Source: Dictyobacter vulcani (GTDB taxonomy: Bacteria; Chloroflexota; Ktedonobacteria; Ktedonobacterales; Ktedonobacteraceae). From it: a DNA stretch of 64,000 nt. Below, in pieces: positions 23,114 to 32,813 of the stretch. The DNA lies in contig NZ_BKZW01000001.1 in NCBI RefSeq assembly GCF_008974265.1, positions 1,426,001-1,490,000 on the forward strand. Direction: 5' to 3'. The notes under the pieces were generated by a model. The model was given only the letters and a program-made list of their open reading frames with translations, did no database searches and was not told where the DNA came from. Positions within the stretch are counted from its first letter, which is position 1. The number at the start of each line of letters is the position of its first letter. Made by a program: the position numbers and the translations under genes.

Positions 23114-24823
23114 GTGATATCTCTACGTAATTCATTTCATGCGGATAAAATTCGCTGGTTATTCTGGCTACGCTGGAAAATGTTTACGCGTGGCTTTACC
23201 CGCGGCAATCGCGCCTCACGCATTATCGGTACCATTTTTCTTGGCATCTTTGTCCTCACGATTGGTATAACGGTTGCCGGCGGAACCTTTGCTGCCTACC
23301 GTTTTCTGCCTGCTCCAGCCAATGCTGAAGTCCTATTCCTGGTTTTAACTGGCATCTTTGCTCTCTGGCTGATATTGCCTCTACTGGAATTTACAACCAA
23401 TGAGGGATTGGATATCTCCAAGCTGGCACTCTTTCCACTAACGCGCGGCGAACTGATGACCAGTCTGGTCATCTCTACGCTACTGGATATTCCGACAGTA
23501 GGATTAGTTATTGCCCTGGGGGCTGTCGTCGTGGGTTGGGCGACCTCAATTCCACTGGCCCTGATGGCCTTTGTCACCATGCTTGTATTCTATGTGCAAC
23601 TGGTAGCAGCAAGTCAGCTCATTCTGGCCTTACTGCAAAAAGTATTGCAGAGCCGGCGTTTTCGCGATATCAGCGTGATCCTGGTGGTGCTCCTATCATC
23701 CAGCGGCTACCTCTGCCAGTTCGCGGTGCGCGGATTTATCAATGTGGGCTTCTATAATACAATGCTCCATGCCGGACTCTCACCCTATCTACAATGGCTA
23801 CCGCCAGGCATGGCGGCACGCGCGATCCAGCAGGCCTCGGTTGGCAACTGGCTCATGAGCGGAGTCTGGTTACTGGCTCTGATTGTGATCAGCTTCTGCT
23901 TCTTATACTTCTGGCAGATGATTGTCGAGCGTGGCCTGACCGCCGCCGAAAGCGCTGGTTCAGCCAAGACGGTTCGTCGTCAGCGCGTTACCACGACTAC
24001 AGGCGCAAGCGCAGCGACTGGTAATCTGATCACACGCTACTTGCCAGTACAGGTCAGGGCAATGCTGAACAAAGACCTCAAATACTTCTGGCGTGATCCA
24101 CAAATCAAGGCTATCTTTCTACAATCCATGGTCTCAATGGTCTTCCTGGTCCTCTACTTAGGCTTTACCGTGTTTAGCAATAGTGGTCAGAGTAGTGGCA
24201 GGATTCTTACGATTCTGGGACCCTGGGCAGTACCGGTCGTGCCATTGTTCATTCTATTCACCCTTTACGCGCTGGCCTATAACTCGCTGGGCTTTGAGCG
24301 TCAGGGCATTACAACCCTGTTTCTCTTCCCTATTGATCCCCGTTATATCCTGTGGGGCAAAAATATTGCCGTTTTCCTGATTGGATTGGTTGAGGTCACG
24401 ATTCTAATTCTGCTGGCGGCAATCATCACCCATGGTTGGCTCTATATCGGACCAGCCTTCGTCGTTGGCCTGGCTGGTATTGGCATTATTCTGGGTATCG
24501 GCAACATTACCAGTGTCTTTCTACCACAAAAAATGCGTCAGGGACGGCGTGGCTTCCAGACGACAAGTAATATGTCAGCGGAAGGCGGCTGTCTACGTGG
24601 TCTGCTCTCAATGGTAGCCTGGTTAACCATGGTCGTCCTGCTGATCCCCGTGGGGGCTGCGGTGGCCTTACCCATCTTCTTCCATATGCAATGGATCTGG
24701 CTACTCAGCTTGCCTGCCTCACTGCTGTATGGCCTGGCTTTCTATATGATTGTCACCAATATTGTCGCGCCACACATCTTGAAAAAAGCACCTGAAATAG
24801 TTGGAACTATTGCCAAAGAATAG
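23114..24823 (+). CDS. ABC-2 type transporter permease (putative exporter)
   Basis: Integral membrane protein of 569 residues with about 12 hydrophobic helices in two halves joined by a hydrophilic loop around residue 300 (SAGSAKTVRRQR). The pattern RWLFWLRWKMFTRG at the start and the FPLTRGELM loop is that of ABC-2 exporter permeases in Chloroflexota and Actinobacteria. The frame extends upstream to 23015, but the GTG at 23114 has a CAGGGGGG ribosome binding site and the upstream part lies in a terminator, so GTG is the start. A partner ATPase is not adjacent; the one at 14758 is a candidate. Substrate unknown. Confidence 0.85.
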   Translation: MISLRNSFHADKIRWLFWLRWKMFTRGFTRGNRASRIIGTIFLGIFVLTIGITVAGGTFAAYRFLPAPANAEVLFLVLTGIFALWLILPLLEFTTNEGLDISKLALFPLTRGELMTSLVISTLLDIPTVGLVIALGAVVVGWATSIPLALMAFVTMLVFYVQLVAASQLILALLQKVLQSRRFRDISVILVVLLSSSGYLCQFAVRGFINVGFYNTMLHAGLSPYLQWLPPGMAARAIQQASVGNWLMSGVWLLALIVISFCFLYFWQMIVERGLTAAESAGSAKTVRRQRVTTTTGASAATGNLITRYLPVQVRAMLNKDLKYFWRDPQIKAIFLQSMVSMVFLVLYLGFTVFSNSGQSSGRILTILGPWAVPVVPLFILFTLYALAYNSLGFERQGITTLFLFPIDPRYILWGKNIAVFLIGLVEVTILILLAAIITHGWLYIGPAFVVGLAGIGIILGIGNITSVFLPQKMRQGRRGFQTTSNMSAEGGCLRGLLSMVAWLTMVVLLIPVGAAVALPIFFHMQWIWLLSLPASLLYGLAFYMIVTNIVAPHILKKAPEIVGTIAKE

Positions 24824-24835
24824 CATTCAAGCATA

Positions 24836-24877
24836 ACAAGCGCCCGGCGTTAGTAAAAATTAACGCCGGGCGCTTGT
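24836..24877. terminator. Bidirectional intrinsic terminator
   Basis: A perfect GC-rich 17-bp inverted repeat (24836-24852 against 24861-24877) lies between converging genes. Confidence 0.92.
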
Positions 24878-25101
24878 TCATTAGACAGGCATTTTTCTGC
24901 TTCACCAGTACGAAAAAGTTCAATGCTCCGCTGGTGGTTGAGGAGAGGAATGTTCTTCATTAGCCTGCTCCACCGGTACCTCCACAGCTTGCTTCTCACT
25001 GACTGCAGGTCGTACTTTGGAATAGCGGCGGAAAAGGATAAAGGGCACGACAAGTAGCACCACTACGATGACATACCCCAGGATATTTCCCAACTTATCG
25101 A

Positions 25102-26142
25102 TCAGGCTGGCCTGCTGAGGAGTACTACCCAGGCTCGGCGGATAGAGTCCGGTAATAATAAATTGGGGGTGCCGCCGGTAGCAATCATGGTAATCACCTG
25201 TCGACCAGGGATATCATACATGGCCACCTGACCAGTACTCAGAGCCGCAAAGCCCAGTTGCCCATCATTGGTAATGGCGATTGAACGTGGTGCCGCATCC
25301 AGCTTCAAGACATGATTTGGCTGTTTGGGCAAGGCAAAGCCAGCGTTGACTGGATTCAACACCACCAGTTGCTTATTGGCCGCATCGGGCACATAGATTT
25401 CACCATTCGTCTCATTAAAATCCATCGGACCATAAGTACCGCCACTGATCAGTTTGGAGACTTGATGGGTTCCCATATCGATCGATAGCACAGAGCCCTC
25501 GTTGGTGGTTGCATAGATGGTCGCGCCCGGAGGAATCGACAGGTAGCGTGGCCCCTGGGGGACGGCGACGGTTCCCAGGGACTGACCACTCACATCGTCA
25601 TAAATGGCCACCGCTTTCTCATTGGAAACCCACAACTGCTCACCATTTTTCCCGGAAACAGCAGAGCCCACTGCGGCATAGGCCAGGCCATAGACAGGTC
25701 CGGTCGTCTCAATCCGTTTTTTGATCGCACAGTTTTCCGCATCAATCACGGTAACCGTTGAACTTTTTGGTCCACCCACATACAGAGATTTGACGTTAGG
25801 ATCAAATGCCAGCAGGGTAGGTTCACCAGGAACATTGGCGGAACAGAACTGATCACCCGTTCTGGCTGTGATGATCGCCAGACGATTCAGTTGTGGCTGT
25901 GTCACATACAAAAAACGACCATCCTGGCTTAATGCCACCAGATGGGGATCGCCAGCTACTTTAATAGTTCTGGTCACTTTTTGCTGCTGCACATCAATGA
26001 TACCGACACCGCCATTGGCACCCGCCACATAGGCAAGATTAGGAGCCCCACCATCTGCATGAGCGACTGGTACAAACGAAGCGCTGGCTGCCAGCAGAAG
26101 CAAGATGAGCACAATCAACAATGAATAGGTACGTGTATACAT
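25102..26142 (-). CDS. YVTN/YncE-like beta-propeller protein (C-terminus broken by a frameshift)
   Basis: Exported seven-bladed-propeller type protein. It has a signal peptide (YSLLIVLILLLLAASA, cleavage near VAHA) and repeats such as LVALSQDGRFLYVTQP and AYVAGANGGVGIIDV. As written it ends after GGTPNLLLP with an out-of-family tail. Reading one base further in the other frame gives QFIITGLYPPSLG, then a transmembrane helix (ILGYVIVVVLLVVPFILF) and a charged tail ending at a stop at 24920. So the true gene probably spans 24920-26142, about 407 residues, membrane anchored at its C-terminus; the break is at the five-G run 25165-25169. It lies 25 bases after the BNR-repeat lipoprotein and probably shares its operon with the CopC-CopD gene. 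Confidence 0.8.
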   Translation of the reverse strand: MYTRTYSLLIVLILLLLAASASFVPVAHADGGAPNLAYVAGANGGVGIIDVQQQKVTRTIKVAGDPHLVALSQDGRFLYVTQPQLNRLAIITARTGDQFCSANVPGEPTLLAFDPNVKSLYVGGPKSSTVTVIDAENCAIKKRIETTGPVYGLAYAAVGSAVSGKNGEQLWVSNEKAVAIYDDVSGQSLGTVAVPQGPRYLSIPPGATIYATTNEGSVLSIDMGTHQVSKLISGGTYGPMDFNETNGEIYVPDAANKQLVVLNPVNAGFALPKQPNHVLKLDAAPRSIAITNDGQLGFAALSTGQVAMYDIPGRQVITMIATGGTPNLLLPDSIRRAWVVLLSRPA

Positions 26143-26167
26143 GTAATTACCTGGCCTCTATTCCTCT

Positions 26168-27682
26168 CTATGCCTTCGGTGTCAATGAAGTCCATGCCCC
26201 GGCCTGCTGATCAAATTGATACACCTCACTGGGATAAGATAGTGACAGGAAGAGACGTGTAGCGGTCTGTGGATCTGGTACGAGATTCTCCAGATTGCCC
26301 TTGATCTGCGGCAATGTCTTCCAGCTTTTGCCACCATCAATACTCTTATAAATCATGCGTCCAGTCTTACCATACAGTAGATCAGGTTGACCAGGTGCGG
26401 CAATCAGGGCACTATAGCGAGCATCCGCATACACCAGTTTAAAGCTTTTTCCGCCGTCCTGCGATGCCAGGATACCCTGGTCACCTGAAGCATAGATAGG
26501 GCCCTGGGACCGCTGGTCGTCATATTATAGATCGCGGAATCCAGACCTTTGATGAGCGCCCAATGAGCGCCACCATCGCTACTACGCGCCGCTCCATCGT
26601 TACTGTAGACTAGCAACTGACCTGGCTGATCGGGCAAGGCCAGGATACCCAGAATACGTCCAAAAGGCAGGGCAGCAGGAGATGAGAAGTGTTTGCCTCC
26701 ATCCTGACTGACACAAAACCATTGGCTCCTCTGGTAGGAACATAGGCATAAACTTCATCCGCGGAACGGTTACCCGCCACAACGGTATACATTTTTCCGA
26801 TCCGCGCTTTAGAGGCAGCCGCCAGCTCTTGCCACCATCCTGGTGGCTACAAACCATATCACCAGTCTGGCTACTCACGAATGCTCGACCAGGCATATAC
26901 CAGCTGACACATTCCGCACTCGCAGGGCAAGAGGTCATCAAATGTGTCCTATCCATCCTGGACTGGCATACCACCCGCCACCATCCCGTCCGGCCGCTCT
27001 CGTCACTCCTTCCGCCACCTCCCACCAGAGCGAAACAGCCCCACCAGTCCCAATCTACGCACATCCCCTCTCTACACTGCCTACCACCACCCATCAACCG
27101 CTATCATTAATTCGCAAGGCAACATAGCTGGAACCATGATTGGTCCGCAAAAACTGACTGACCACAAAACCATTGGCATTCTCTAGGAACATAGCATTAA
27201 ACTTCCATCCGCGGACGTTACCCGCCACGAGACGTATACATTTTTTCTCGTGACCGCCGCTTTAGAGCAAGCCGCCAGCTCTGCCCCACCTGGCTGCAAT
27301 ATCAAACCAATATCATCCCACCTACACCACACAGCGAATGCTCGCAACCAGCCATTCACACGCTGACGTCCCACACACCATCACACCACCGCCAGGAAGC
27401 CAGTGTCAACATATTAACTTGGTCTGGTCGGGGGCCGACCAGCTTTTAGCATCACCAAGCGTAAACAGCCCCATAATGGGTAGCCACCACCAGTACATTA
27501 TTCGGCAAGGCCAACATAGCATGGACATGATTGGCCGCCGTCCCAAAGACATTCACCTTTTGCGCCTCTGGCGTTGCTGCTGGCGGAACAGTATTATCGA
27601 AACTGGAGCAGGCACTCAAAAACAGTGCCAGCCCACACAGTAATATGACAGGCAATGATACAGGAGAAAACTTTTTGCTCAT
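26168..27682 (-). pseudogene. BNR/Asp-box repeat lipoprotein, fragmented by frameshifts and a probable assembly fault
   Basis: ATG 27682 with a GAGGATGTAAGG leader starts a lipoprotein signal (LLCGLALFLSACSS), then NHVHAMLALPNNVLVVATHYG. The frame breaks at about 27470 and resumes in pieces down to 26168. Pieces in different frames contain at least five Asp-box motifs: QDGGKSW, QDGGKHF, SSDGGAHW, SQDGGKSF and SIDGGKSW. This is the signature of sialidase-like or YCF48-like beta-propellers with an exported, lipid-anchored location. The middle (26945-27420) contains noisy copies of both flanks, so I suspect the real gene is intact and about 400 bases shorter. It sits between CopC-CopD and the YVTN propeller on the same strand. 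Confidence 0.75.
26945..27420. other. Probable assembly artefact: two noisy contig ends joined without merging
   Basis: 27020-27150 is a noisy version of 27455-27545 (for example AGCGAAACAGCCCC against AGCGTAAACAGCCCC, and TTCGCAAGGCAACATAGC against TTCGGCAAGGCCAACATAGC). 27150-27390 is a noisy version of 26701-26930 (for example CATCCGCGGACGTTACCCGC against CATCCGCGGAACGGTTACCC). Differences are mostly single-base insertions and deletions. No reading frame survives. Confidence 0.75.
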
Positions 27683-27816
27683 CCTTACATCCTCAATATC
27701 AAGGTAACAACCCACTCCTCCAACTTAAAATGGAGTCGTGAGATCAATCGTTCCGCTGTGAAGGGTATCCTGAGGAGTACGTACCTCAATGCGTAACTGC
27801 CAGTGTCCACCCATAT

Positions 27817-29667
27817 TTAAATCCCCCGGGCACTGAAATGTCCCTTTCCATCAGGCTGTAGATTAATCGCATCAGTGCCCATATCCATATCCAGCATCGT
27901 CGTATAGATCGACACCCCTACCTGCGTATCCGGCTGTCCTTTACTATCTAACACATTCACGGTAAACACGTTGGTGCCAAAACGATTAGGTGAGACCGTC
28001 ACGTTCAAGGTATATTTATGGTCCTTCGTTTGCACCGTACCATGAAATGGCTTCACAACTGTAGCCTGAGATGAAGTTGTTTGACCTACCGTTGTTGGCA
28101 ACAATGTGCCAGCAAAAACGTTCAACAATCCTGTACAAACTAATACGGCTACACCCAGCAAAGGTTCCCAGCGCAAAATCCGTGTCAGGCGGGTGACGTG
28201 GCCTTCAAGCTTATTTTCCAGCACTTTTATTTCTGAGCTCAGCGCCAGAAATGGATGCTTGCCAGTATCCTCTGGTTTATCGTCCGGATGAGATCCAATC
28301 CCTTCATAACTGGCAAACGCTTTCTTTAAACGCGGACGATACACGAAGACATGCAGAGAACTGGTTACCAGGAGTGCGATGACCAGCAATGTTTTCACGG
28401 AAAGCGCACGCCCATAAGCTGTGGTGATAAGCTGGGAAAATGTATCCATGTGCACAACGGCATTAAATGGACCGCTTACTGCCATGATAATTACGCCGGC
28501 AAGAGCTAACGGCGAATAATGAGCCAGTGTTGACAATAAAATGCGGCTACGCGAGGGCAGCGTAGTAGAATGCAGAATTGGTAAGTAGATCAGGGCAAGA
28601 TAGAGCATCCCTCCAACCCAGAGTGCCGCAGCTAATAGATGCAACCAATCGCCGAGAATGGCAAAAATCTGCAGGTCGCCATTTACCGCCGCCGCATGTC
28701 CTGAGAGGGTCACCGCGATCAGAAGAGCCAGGGCTAAAATCAAGTTGATCCAGGATAATGTGCTATCAATAGCACGTGGACGCTGCCGTTTCAGGGCCGC
28801 GAATACGGCCAGTAACAGCGCAAGCGCTAAGACGGCCAGGCGCAACAACCAGTAGGTGCCAAAGCGACTATGCAAGACCAATCCTTGCAAGGTCGCTGGC
28901 AGCAGCGCCTGCGACCATGAGCCATCGGAGAGTGCCAGGCCCTGTCCTATGAGTACACCCAGGTTCGCTAGCAGTAGGAGCACCAGCACAGGTACAGCGA
29001 AAAAGCGCTCAAAACGCTGGATAGCGCGCTGATCGGCGCGTTGTTGTTCAACCTCTTGAGTATCAAATAACTGGAGCACAAATGAGTGCCAGAGTTGCGC
29101 TCCCACCCAGAAAACAACCCCGATATCAACCAGGGTGATCATTAAGAAGCTAAAAAGGCTTGAACCATCCAACTGTCCACTGGAGGCATCTGTAGCTGAG
29201 TTCGAACCAAGCACATCGGTACCAGGAATTGTCTTGCTGCTTACCTGCGGCACCGTACCATCAGCCTGAGCTACACTGAAGTGGAAAGAGCCCCGCAACA
29301 CGTGTCCATCATCAGACGATTGCGTCCGCCAGACCACGACATACACCCCTGCTGGCAATTTTGCGGGCAAAGAAACAATCATTTCACGTGGATCATTGAC
29401 GGTCACATGTGCATCTTTCGTATCCACGCGCGTATTAGTAGCATTAACCACTTCCGCGGTACTAGAAGCTGGATTCAAATCTTCGGTAAACCACATGCTC
29501 ACCTGGGATGGTGCGGTAGCCAACACAGCATCTTTAGCTGGATCAGACTTAAGCAAGATCGCATGCGCCTGTGCTGGTAAAATAAAAAAGCATAACAGCA
29601 GCCCGGCCAGTAACAAAGCCAGTCCTGGTATACGTATAAAAGCCATTAAGCGGCGTGAATATCGCAT
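27817..29667 (-). CDS. CopC-CopD fusion: copper resistance/uptake membrane protein (C-terminus frameshifted)
   Basis: The protein starts with a signal peptide (LALLLAGLLLCFFILPAQA) cleaved before HAILLKSDPAKDAVL, the start of a CopC cupredoxin-like copper-binding domain (about residues 35-135). Eight or nine transmembrane helices of the CopD type follow (about 170-440), then a further helix and an extracytoplasmic beta domain. As written it stops after GKGHFSARGI. Adding one base to the run at 27823-27827 restores GDLNMGGHWQLRIEV and a new stop at 27725, a typical end for this type of domain. The true gene is therefore probably 27725-29667. ATG 29667 is chosen over an upstream TTG. A role in copper transfer across the membrane is from family knowledge. 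Confidence 0.88.
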   Translation of the reverse strand: MRYSRRLMAFIRIPGLALLLAGLLLCFFILPAQAHAILLKSDPAKDAVLATAPSQVSMWFTEDLNPASSTAEVVNATNTRVDTKDAHVTVNDPREMIVSLPAKLPAGVYVVVWRTQSSDDGHVLRGSFHFSVAQADGTVPQVSSKTIPGTDVLGSNSATDASSGQLDGSSLFSFLMITLVDIGVVFWVGAQLWHSFVLQLFDTQEVEQQRADQRAIQRFERFFAVPVLVLLLLANLGVLIGQGLALSDGSWSQALLPATLQGLVLHSRFGTYWLLRLAVLALALLLAVFAALKRQRPRAIDSTLSWINLILALALLIAVTLSGHAAAVNGDLQIFAILGDWLHLLAAALWVGGMLYLALIYLPILHSTTLPSRSRILLSTLAHYSPLALAGVIIMAVSGPFNAVVHMDTFSQLITTAYGRALSVKTLLVIALLVTSSLHVFVYRPRLKKAFASYEGIGSHPDDKPEDTGKHPFLALSSEIKVLENKLEGHVTRLTRILRWEPLLGVAVLVCTGLLNVFAGTLLPTTVGQTTSSQATVVKPFHGTVQTKDHKYTLNVTVSPNRFGTNVFTVNVLDSKGQPDTQVGVSIYTTMLDMDMGTDAINLQPDGKGHFSARGI

Positions 29668-29852
29668 AAAGTGCAAACCTATCGTAGATGATAATAAAAC
29701 CCAAAAGAAATACTGATGCCGAATATCTATAGGATGAACATATCCTTACCCCCTATTATAGCGCAACCTGCTGGATAAAAACTTCTTTGCACTGGCACAA
29801 ATAAAGTCTTCACAACAGTTCAAGCACGATCATAGGTGGGCGGCAAGCATTT

Positions 29853-29880
29853 TTGTAACCCGGCGGTTTGAGCTTATAAT
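29853..29880 (+). promoter_or_regulatory. Likely promoter of the rnc unit
   Basis: TTGTAA (29853-29858) and a perfect TATAAT (29875-29880) are separated by 16 bases, about 70 bases before the rnc start. Confidence 0.5.
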
Positions 29881-29950
29881 CACACGAGTCTGGCAAAGAA
29901 AGCGTAAGAAGACTCGACGCTCTTGTTATCACTGAGATATAATAAGCACT

Positions 29951-30691
29951 ATGAACGATGCAGATACTGTAGATAATCTTGGAGCTCTGGAGTCATTACT
30001 TCAGATTACATTTGACGACCGTAAGTTGCTACAACGGGCGATTACTCATCATTCGTGTTGCCCGAATACGGCCGTACATGATTCGTATGACACACTCGAA
30101 TTCCTGGGTGATGCCATCATTAGCGCTCATGTAGTTGAATATATCTACCGAACGCATCCTGATGCCTCGGAAGGCGAAATGACAGCCGTCAAATCAGAGG
30201 TGGTAAGCCGTCGTGTCCTGGCCCAGGTTGGACAAAAACTCGGTCTCTTCCCATTTATCTGTGTTGATATCGCTAACCTGCGTACGTTCAATGAGCGTTC
30301 CCGCGATTCCCTCTGCGCGGACGTACTGGAAGCGATTGTCGGCGCCATCCATATCGATCAGGGTACCGAGGCCGCGCGTACATTTGTCACACGCACGATT
30401 TTTCCCATGATTGAGCTGGTAAGTAACCACGCCATAGATACCAATCCCAAAGGACGTCTACAAAAAGTAATTTTGCAGCGCACGGGCCATCTCCCACGCT
30501 ACCGGGTCCTCGAACAAAGTGGTCGCCACAATGATCGCGTTTTCCTGGTTGGCGTGTTTGATCAGGAACAACTATTGGGAACTGGAAAGGCGTCCAGTAT
30601 TAAAGAGGCTGGCCGTTTAGCGGCGCTGGAAGCATTGCAGTTGCTGCAAAAGAAAGAAAAACGCTCGTCAGCCAATGACACAAAAGCATAA
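29951..30691 (+). CDS. rnc: Ribonuclease III
   Basis: Double-strand-specific endoribonuclease for rRNA and mRNA processing. The 246 residues contain the RNase III signature TLEFLGDAIISAHV (about 45-58) with the catalytic acidic residues, the second acidic site in DVLEAIVGAIHIDQG, and a C-terminal double-stranded RNA-binding domain (about 165-235, with KGRLQKVILQR and ASSIKEAGRLAALEAL). Length is usual. The stop overlaps the start of the following methyltransferase by 17 bases, so the two are translationally coupled. Confidence 0.95.
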   Translation: MNDADTVDNLGALESLLQITFDDRKLLQRAITHHSCCPNTAVHDSYDTLEFLGDAIISAHVVEYIYRTHPDASEGEMTAVKSEVVSRRVLAQVGQKLGLFPFICVDIANLRTFNERSRDSLCADVLEAIVGAIHIDQGTEAARTFVTRTIFPMIELVSNHAIDTNPKGRLQKVILQRTGHLPRYRVLEQSGRHNDRVFLVGVFDQEQLLGTGKASSIKEAGRLAALEALQLLQKKEKRSSANDTKA

Positions 30692-32381
30692 TCTCTTGCA
30701 TTGGTATGAAGCCAGTTTGCCTCAGCGAGAACGCAAAGCACGTGGGCACTTCTCTACTCCGCCACGTCTCGTTGAACAGATACTGGATGCCTGCGGCTAT
30801 ACGCCAGACAAGGACCTCTCACAGCTACGTGTCCTTGATCCGGCCTGTGGTAGCGGTAATTTTTTGGCGGGCGCGACACGCCGCCTGCTAACATATGGTC
30901 AACGTGCCAACCGATCTGCTCTCCAGAGCGCCCGCTCTATTAAAAAAAATATCTGGGGCTTTGATCCAGATCCCATTGCCTGCACGCTGGCCGAGCTACA
31001 ACTCCATGCAACCTTTACTGATAGTTATCCTGACAGCCAGGCCTTGCGACATACACACATCCATCAGGCAGATGGTCTGGCCTTTCCCTGGCAACACCAT
31101 AGCAATATCGACCTCTTTCTGGCCAATCCACCCTATCTGGCCGCTAAAAATATTGATCTGAGCGGCTATCGCTCCACGCATCAACGTGGTCAGGCTGATA
31201 GTTATCTGCTTTTCCTCCGGCTGGCACTCCAGGTAGTCAAACCCGCTGGCTGGATTGGTCTGGTGCTGCCAGATCCAGTGCTGGCACGTGCCAATGCGGC
31301 CCGGGAACGGGAGCTCCTGCTCTCCGAGACAACGATTCATCATATCTGGCATCTCGCAGATGTTTTTGCGGCCTATGTCGGCGCGGTCGTGATTATCGCC
31401 CAGAAAACACCACCCAACCATCTGCATCATATCTCCTGGCAACGCTCCCGCTGGTCAGATACTGCATCCCCGCCTCCAACCATCAACAGCAATGAGCTGG
31501 CACTTGAAGTTGCCGCCACGGTCTCACAGAGCCTGTTAAGCCAGCAACCAGGAGCAGAGCTACGCTATCTACTGAGCTCCATCACAGGAACCCTGGTTGA
31601 GCGTCTCCAACATCAGATCCATCAGCCGGTGAAAAATGGTGAGGTGCGTCGCCTGGGTTGCATGGGCGAATATGTCATGATCAGGCGTGGCGAAGAACTT
31701 GGCAAGGATAACCCGCTACTCACCGCGAATCCACCAACCACACAGCAATCAGCCTGGCGTCCAGTCCTGCGCGGCGGAATAGACGTGCATCCCTATGAAA
31801 TACCCAGGGCCCGCTATTGGATTGCCAGTGAGCAAATCGCCAAACCCCTGGATCGTTATCTTGCTCCCAAACTATTACTCGTCAAGAGCTCTGGACGCTT
31901 GCAGGCAACGTTAGATCTGCACGGCCATATTGTGCTACAAACGTTGTATATTCTACAACTAGCAGAAACCTGGTCAGACACACAGGCAAATGAGCCAGGC
32001 AGGCCTGCTTTTAGTACAGAAGAAGAGCTGTACTTTTTGCTGGCCTTACTCAACTCACGCATCCTGCAGGAGTACATGTATACTCTGCATACCGCCTACA
32101 AATTAGTTCAACCACAAATTGAGCAACATGTGCTGGCTCAACTGCCGATACCGATCAATACAGCGTATACTGAAAAAGTGCAGATCATCGACAGGGCAAA
32201 ATTACTGATGCATGCTTGCGACAAAGCATCCTCCGTTGTAGAATTAAAAATACAAAACCTTGAGCTGTATGAAGAACAAGAGCGCGCGATTTGCGTACTC
32301 TACGAAACCGCTCTCGAAAAGATGCAAGCACTTGACTTGCCTCGCAGTGGTATTGACGAAGGAGTCAGTTTGTATGGTTGA
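30675..32381 (+). CDS. Class I SAM-dependent N-6 adenine DNA methyltransferase (Eco57I/TaqI-like)
   Basis: The 568-residue protein has the gamma-type order of amino-methyltransferase motifs: [10 protein letters not shown] (motif X region, about 24-33), [12 protein letters not shown] (motif I, SAM binding, about 54-65), and [11 protein letters not shown] (motif IV catalytic NPPY, about 150-158). A large C-terminal region includes [12 protein letters not shown], typical of the target recognition part of Eco57I/TaqI-like enzymes. No restriction enzyme is encoded nearby, so it is either an orphan or a fused enzyme; I see no obvious nuclease motif. It starts inside rnc and its stop overlaps the next gene start (ATG at 32374), placing it in a tight operon. 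DNA as substrate is inferred from the NPPY motif. Confidence 0.85.
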   Translation: MTQKHNLLHWYEASLPQRERKARGHFSTPPRLVEQILDACGYTPDKDLSQLRVLDPACGSGNFLAGATRRLLTYGQRANRSALQSARSIKKNIWGFDPDPIACTLAELQLHATFTDSYPDSQALRHTHIHQADGLAFPWQHHSNIDLFLANPPYLAAKNIDLSGYRSTHQRGQADSYLLFLRLALQVVKPAGWIGLVLPDPVLARANAARERELLLSETTIHHIWHLADVFAAYVGAVVIIAQKTPPNHLHHISWQRSRWSDTASPPPTINSNELALEVAATVSQSLLSQQPGAELRYLLSSITGTLVERLQHQIHQPVKNGEVRRLGCMGEYVMIRRGEELGKDNPLLTANPPTTQQSAWRPVLRGGIDVHPYEIPRARYWIASEQIAKPLDRYLAPKLLLVKSSGRLQATLDLHGHIVLQTLYILQLAETWSDTQANEPGRPAFSTEEELYFLLALLNSRILQEYMYTLHTAYKLVQPQIEQHVLAQLPIPINTAYTEKVQIIDRAKLLMHACDKASSVVELKIQNLELYEEQERAICVLYETALEKMQALDLPRSGIDEGVSLYG

Positions 32382-32805
32382 GAATCAGACCGCCCGCCCG
32401 ATCCGTGTCCTGGTAGCAAAACCGGGACTTGATGGACATGACCGTGGTGCAAAAATCATCGCTCGTGCCCTGCGCGATGCAGGCATGGAGGTTATTTATA
32501 CAGGTATCCGTCAGACGCCCGAAATGATCGTTGAGGCCGCCATTCAGGAGGATGTAGATGCAATCCTGATGAGCATTCTCTCTGGCGCCCATATGGCCCT
32601 GTTCCCGAAAATTATCGAACTTCTCAAGCAGAATGAAGTCGATGATATCTTGATTGCTGCTGGCGGCATCCTGCCTGATGAAGATATTCCAGCCATCAAG
32701 CAGATGGGCATCCAGGGCTGCTTTGGACCAGGAACATCTACTGAAGAGATTATTTCGTTTGTTCGTAACAATATTCAGGGTGAACGCCTGAGCGTAGAGG
32801 CATAG
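32374..32805 (+). CDS. Cobalamin-binding subunit of methylmalonyl-CoA mutase (or related acyl-CoA mutase)
   Basis: The 143-residue protein is a stand-alone B12-binding domain: [20 protein letters not shown] carries the DGHDRG motif whose His ligates cobalt, followed by the Rossmann-like [15 protein letters not shown] and the [10 protein letters not shown] and [13 protein letters not shown] loops. It is the size of small subunits that pair with a separate catalytic subunit, which is not in this window. Its ATG overlaps the methyltransferase stop and has a GAAGGAG ribosome binding site. The next gene, MeaB, is the chaperone of this enzyme, which supports the call. Confidence 0.93.
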   Translation: MVENQTARPIRVLVAKPGLDGHDRGAKIIARALRDAGMEVIYTGIRQTPEMIVEAAIQEDVDAILMSILSGAHMALFPKIIELLKQNEVDDILIAAGGILPDEDIPAIKQMGIQGCFGPGTSTEEIISFVRNNIQGERLSVEA

Positions 32806-32813
32806 GTGTTGGC

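Noticed and set aside
24850..25053. 67-residue minus-strand frame after the YVTN propeller
   Set aside because: The same bases in another frame give the conserved transmembrane tail of the propeller protein after correction of one base, so this frame is a shadow.
26600..27110. Several frames of 60-165 residues on both strands in the BNR region
   Set aside because: They are fragments of the frameshifted lipoprotein or noise in the probable misassembly; none has family content beyond the Asp-box pieces.
26945..27420. A true tandem duplication or a CRISPR-like repeat array
   Set aside because: Copies are crossed over in order and differ by many single-base indels, with no regular spacing, which fits failed contig merging better.
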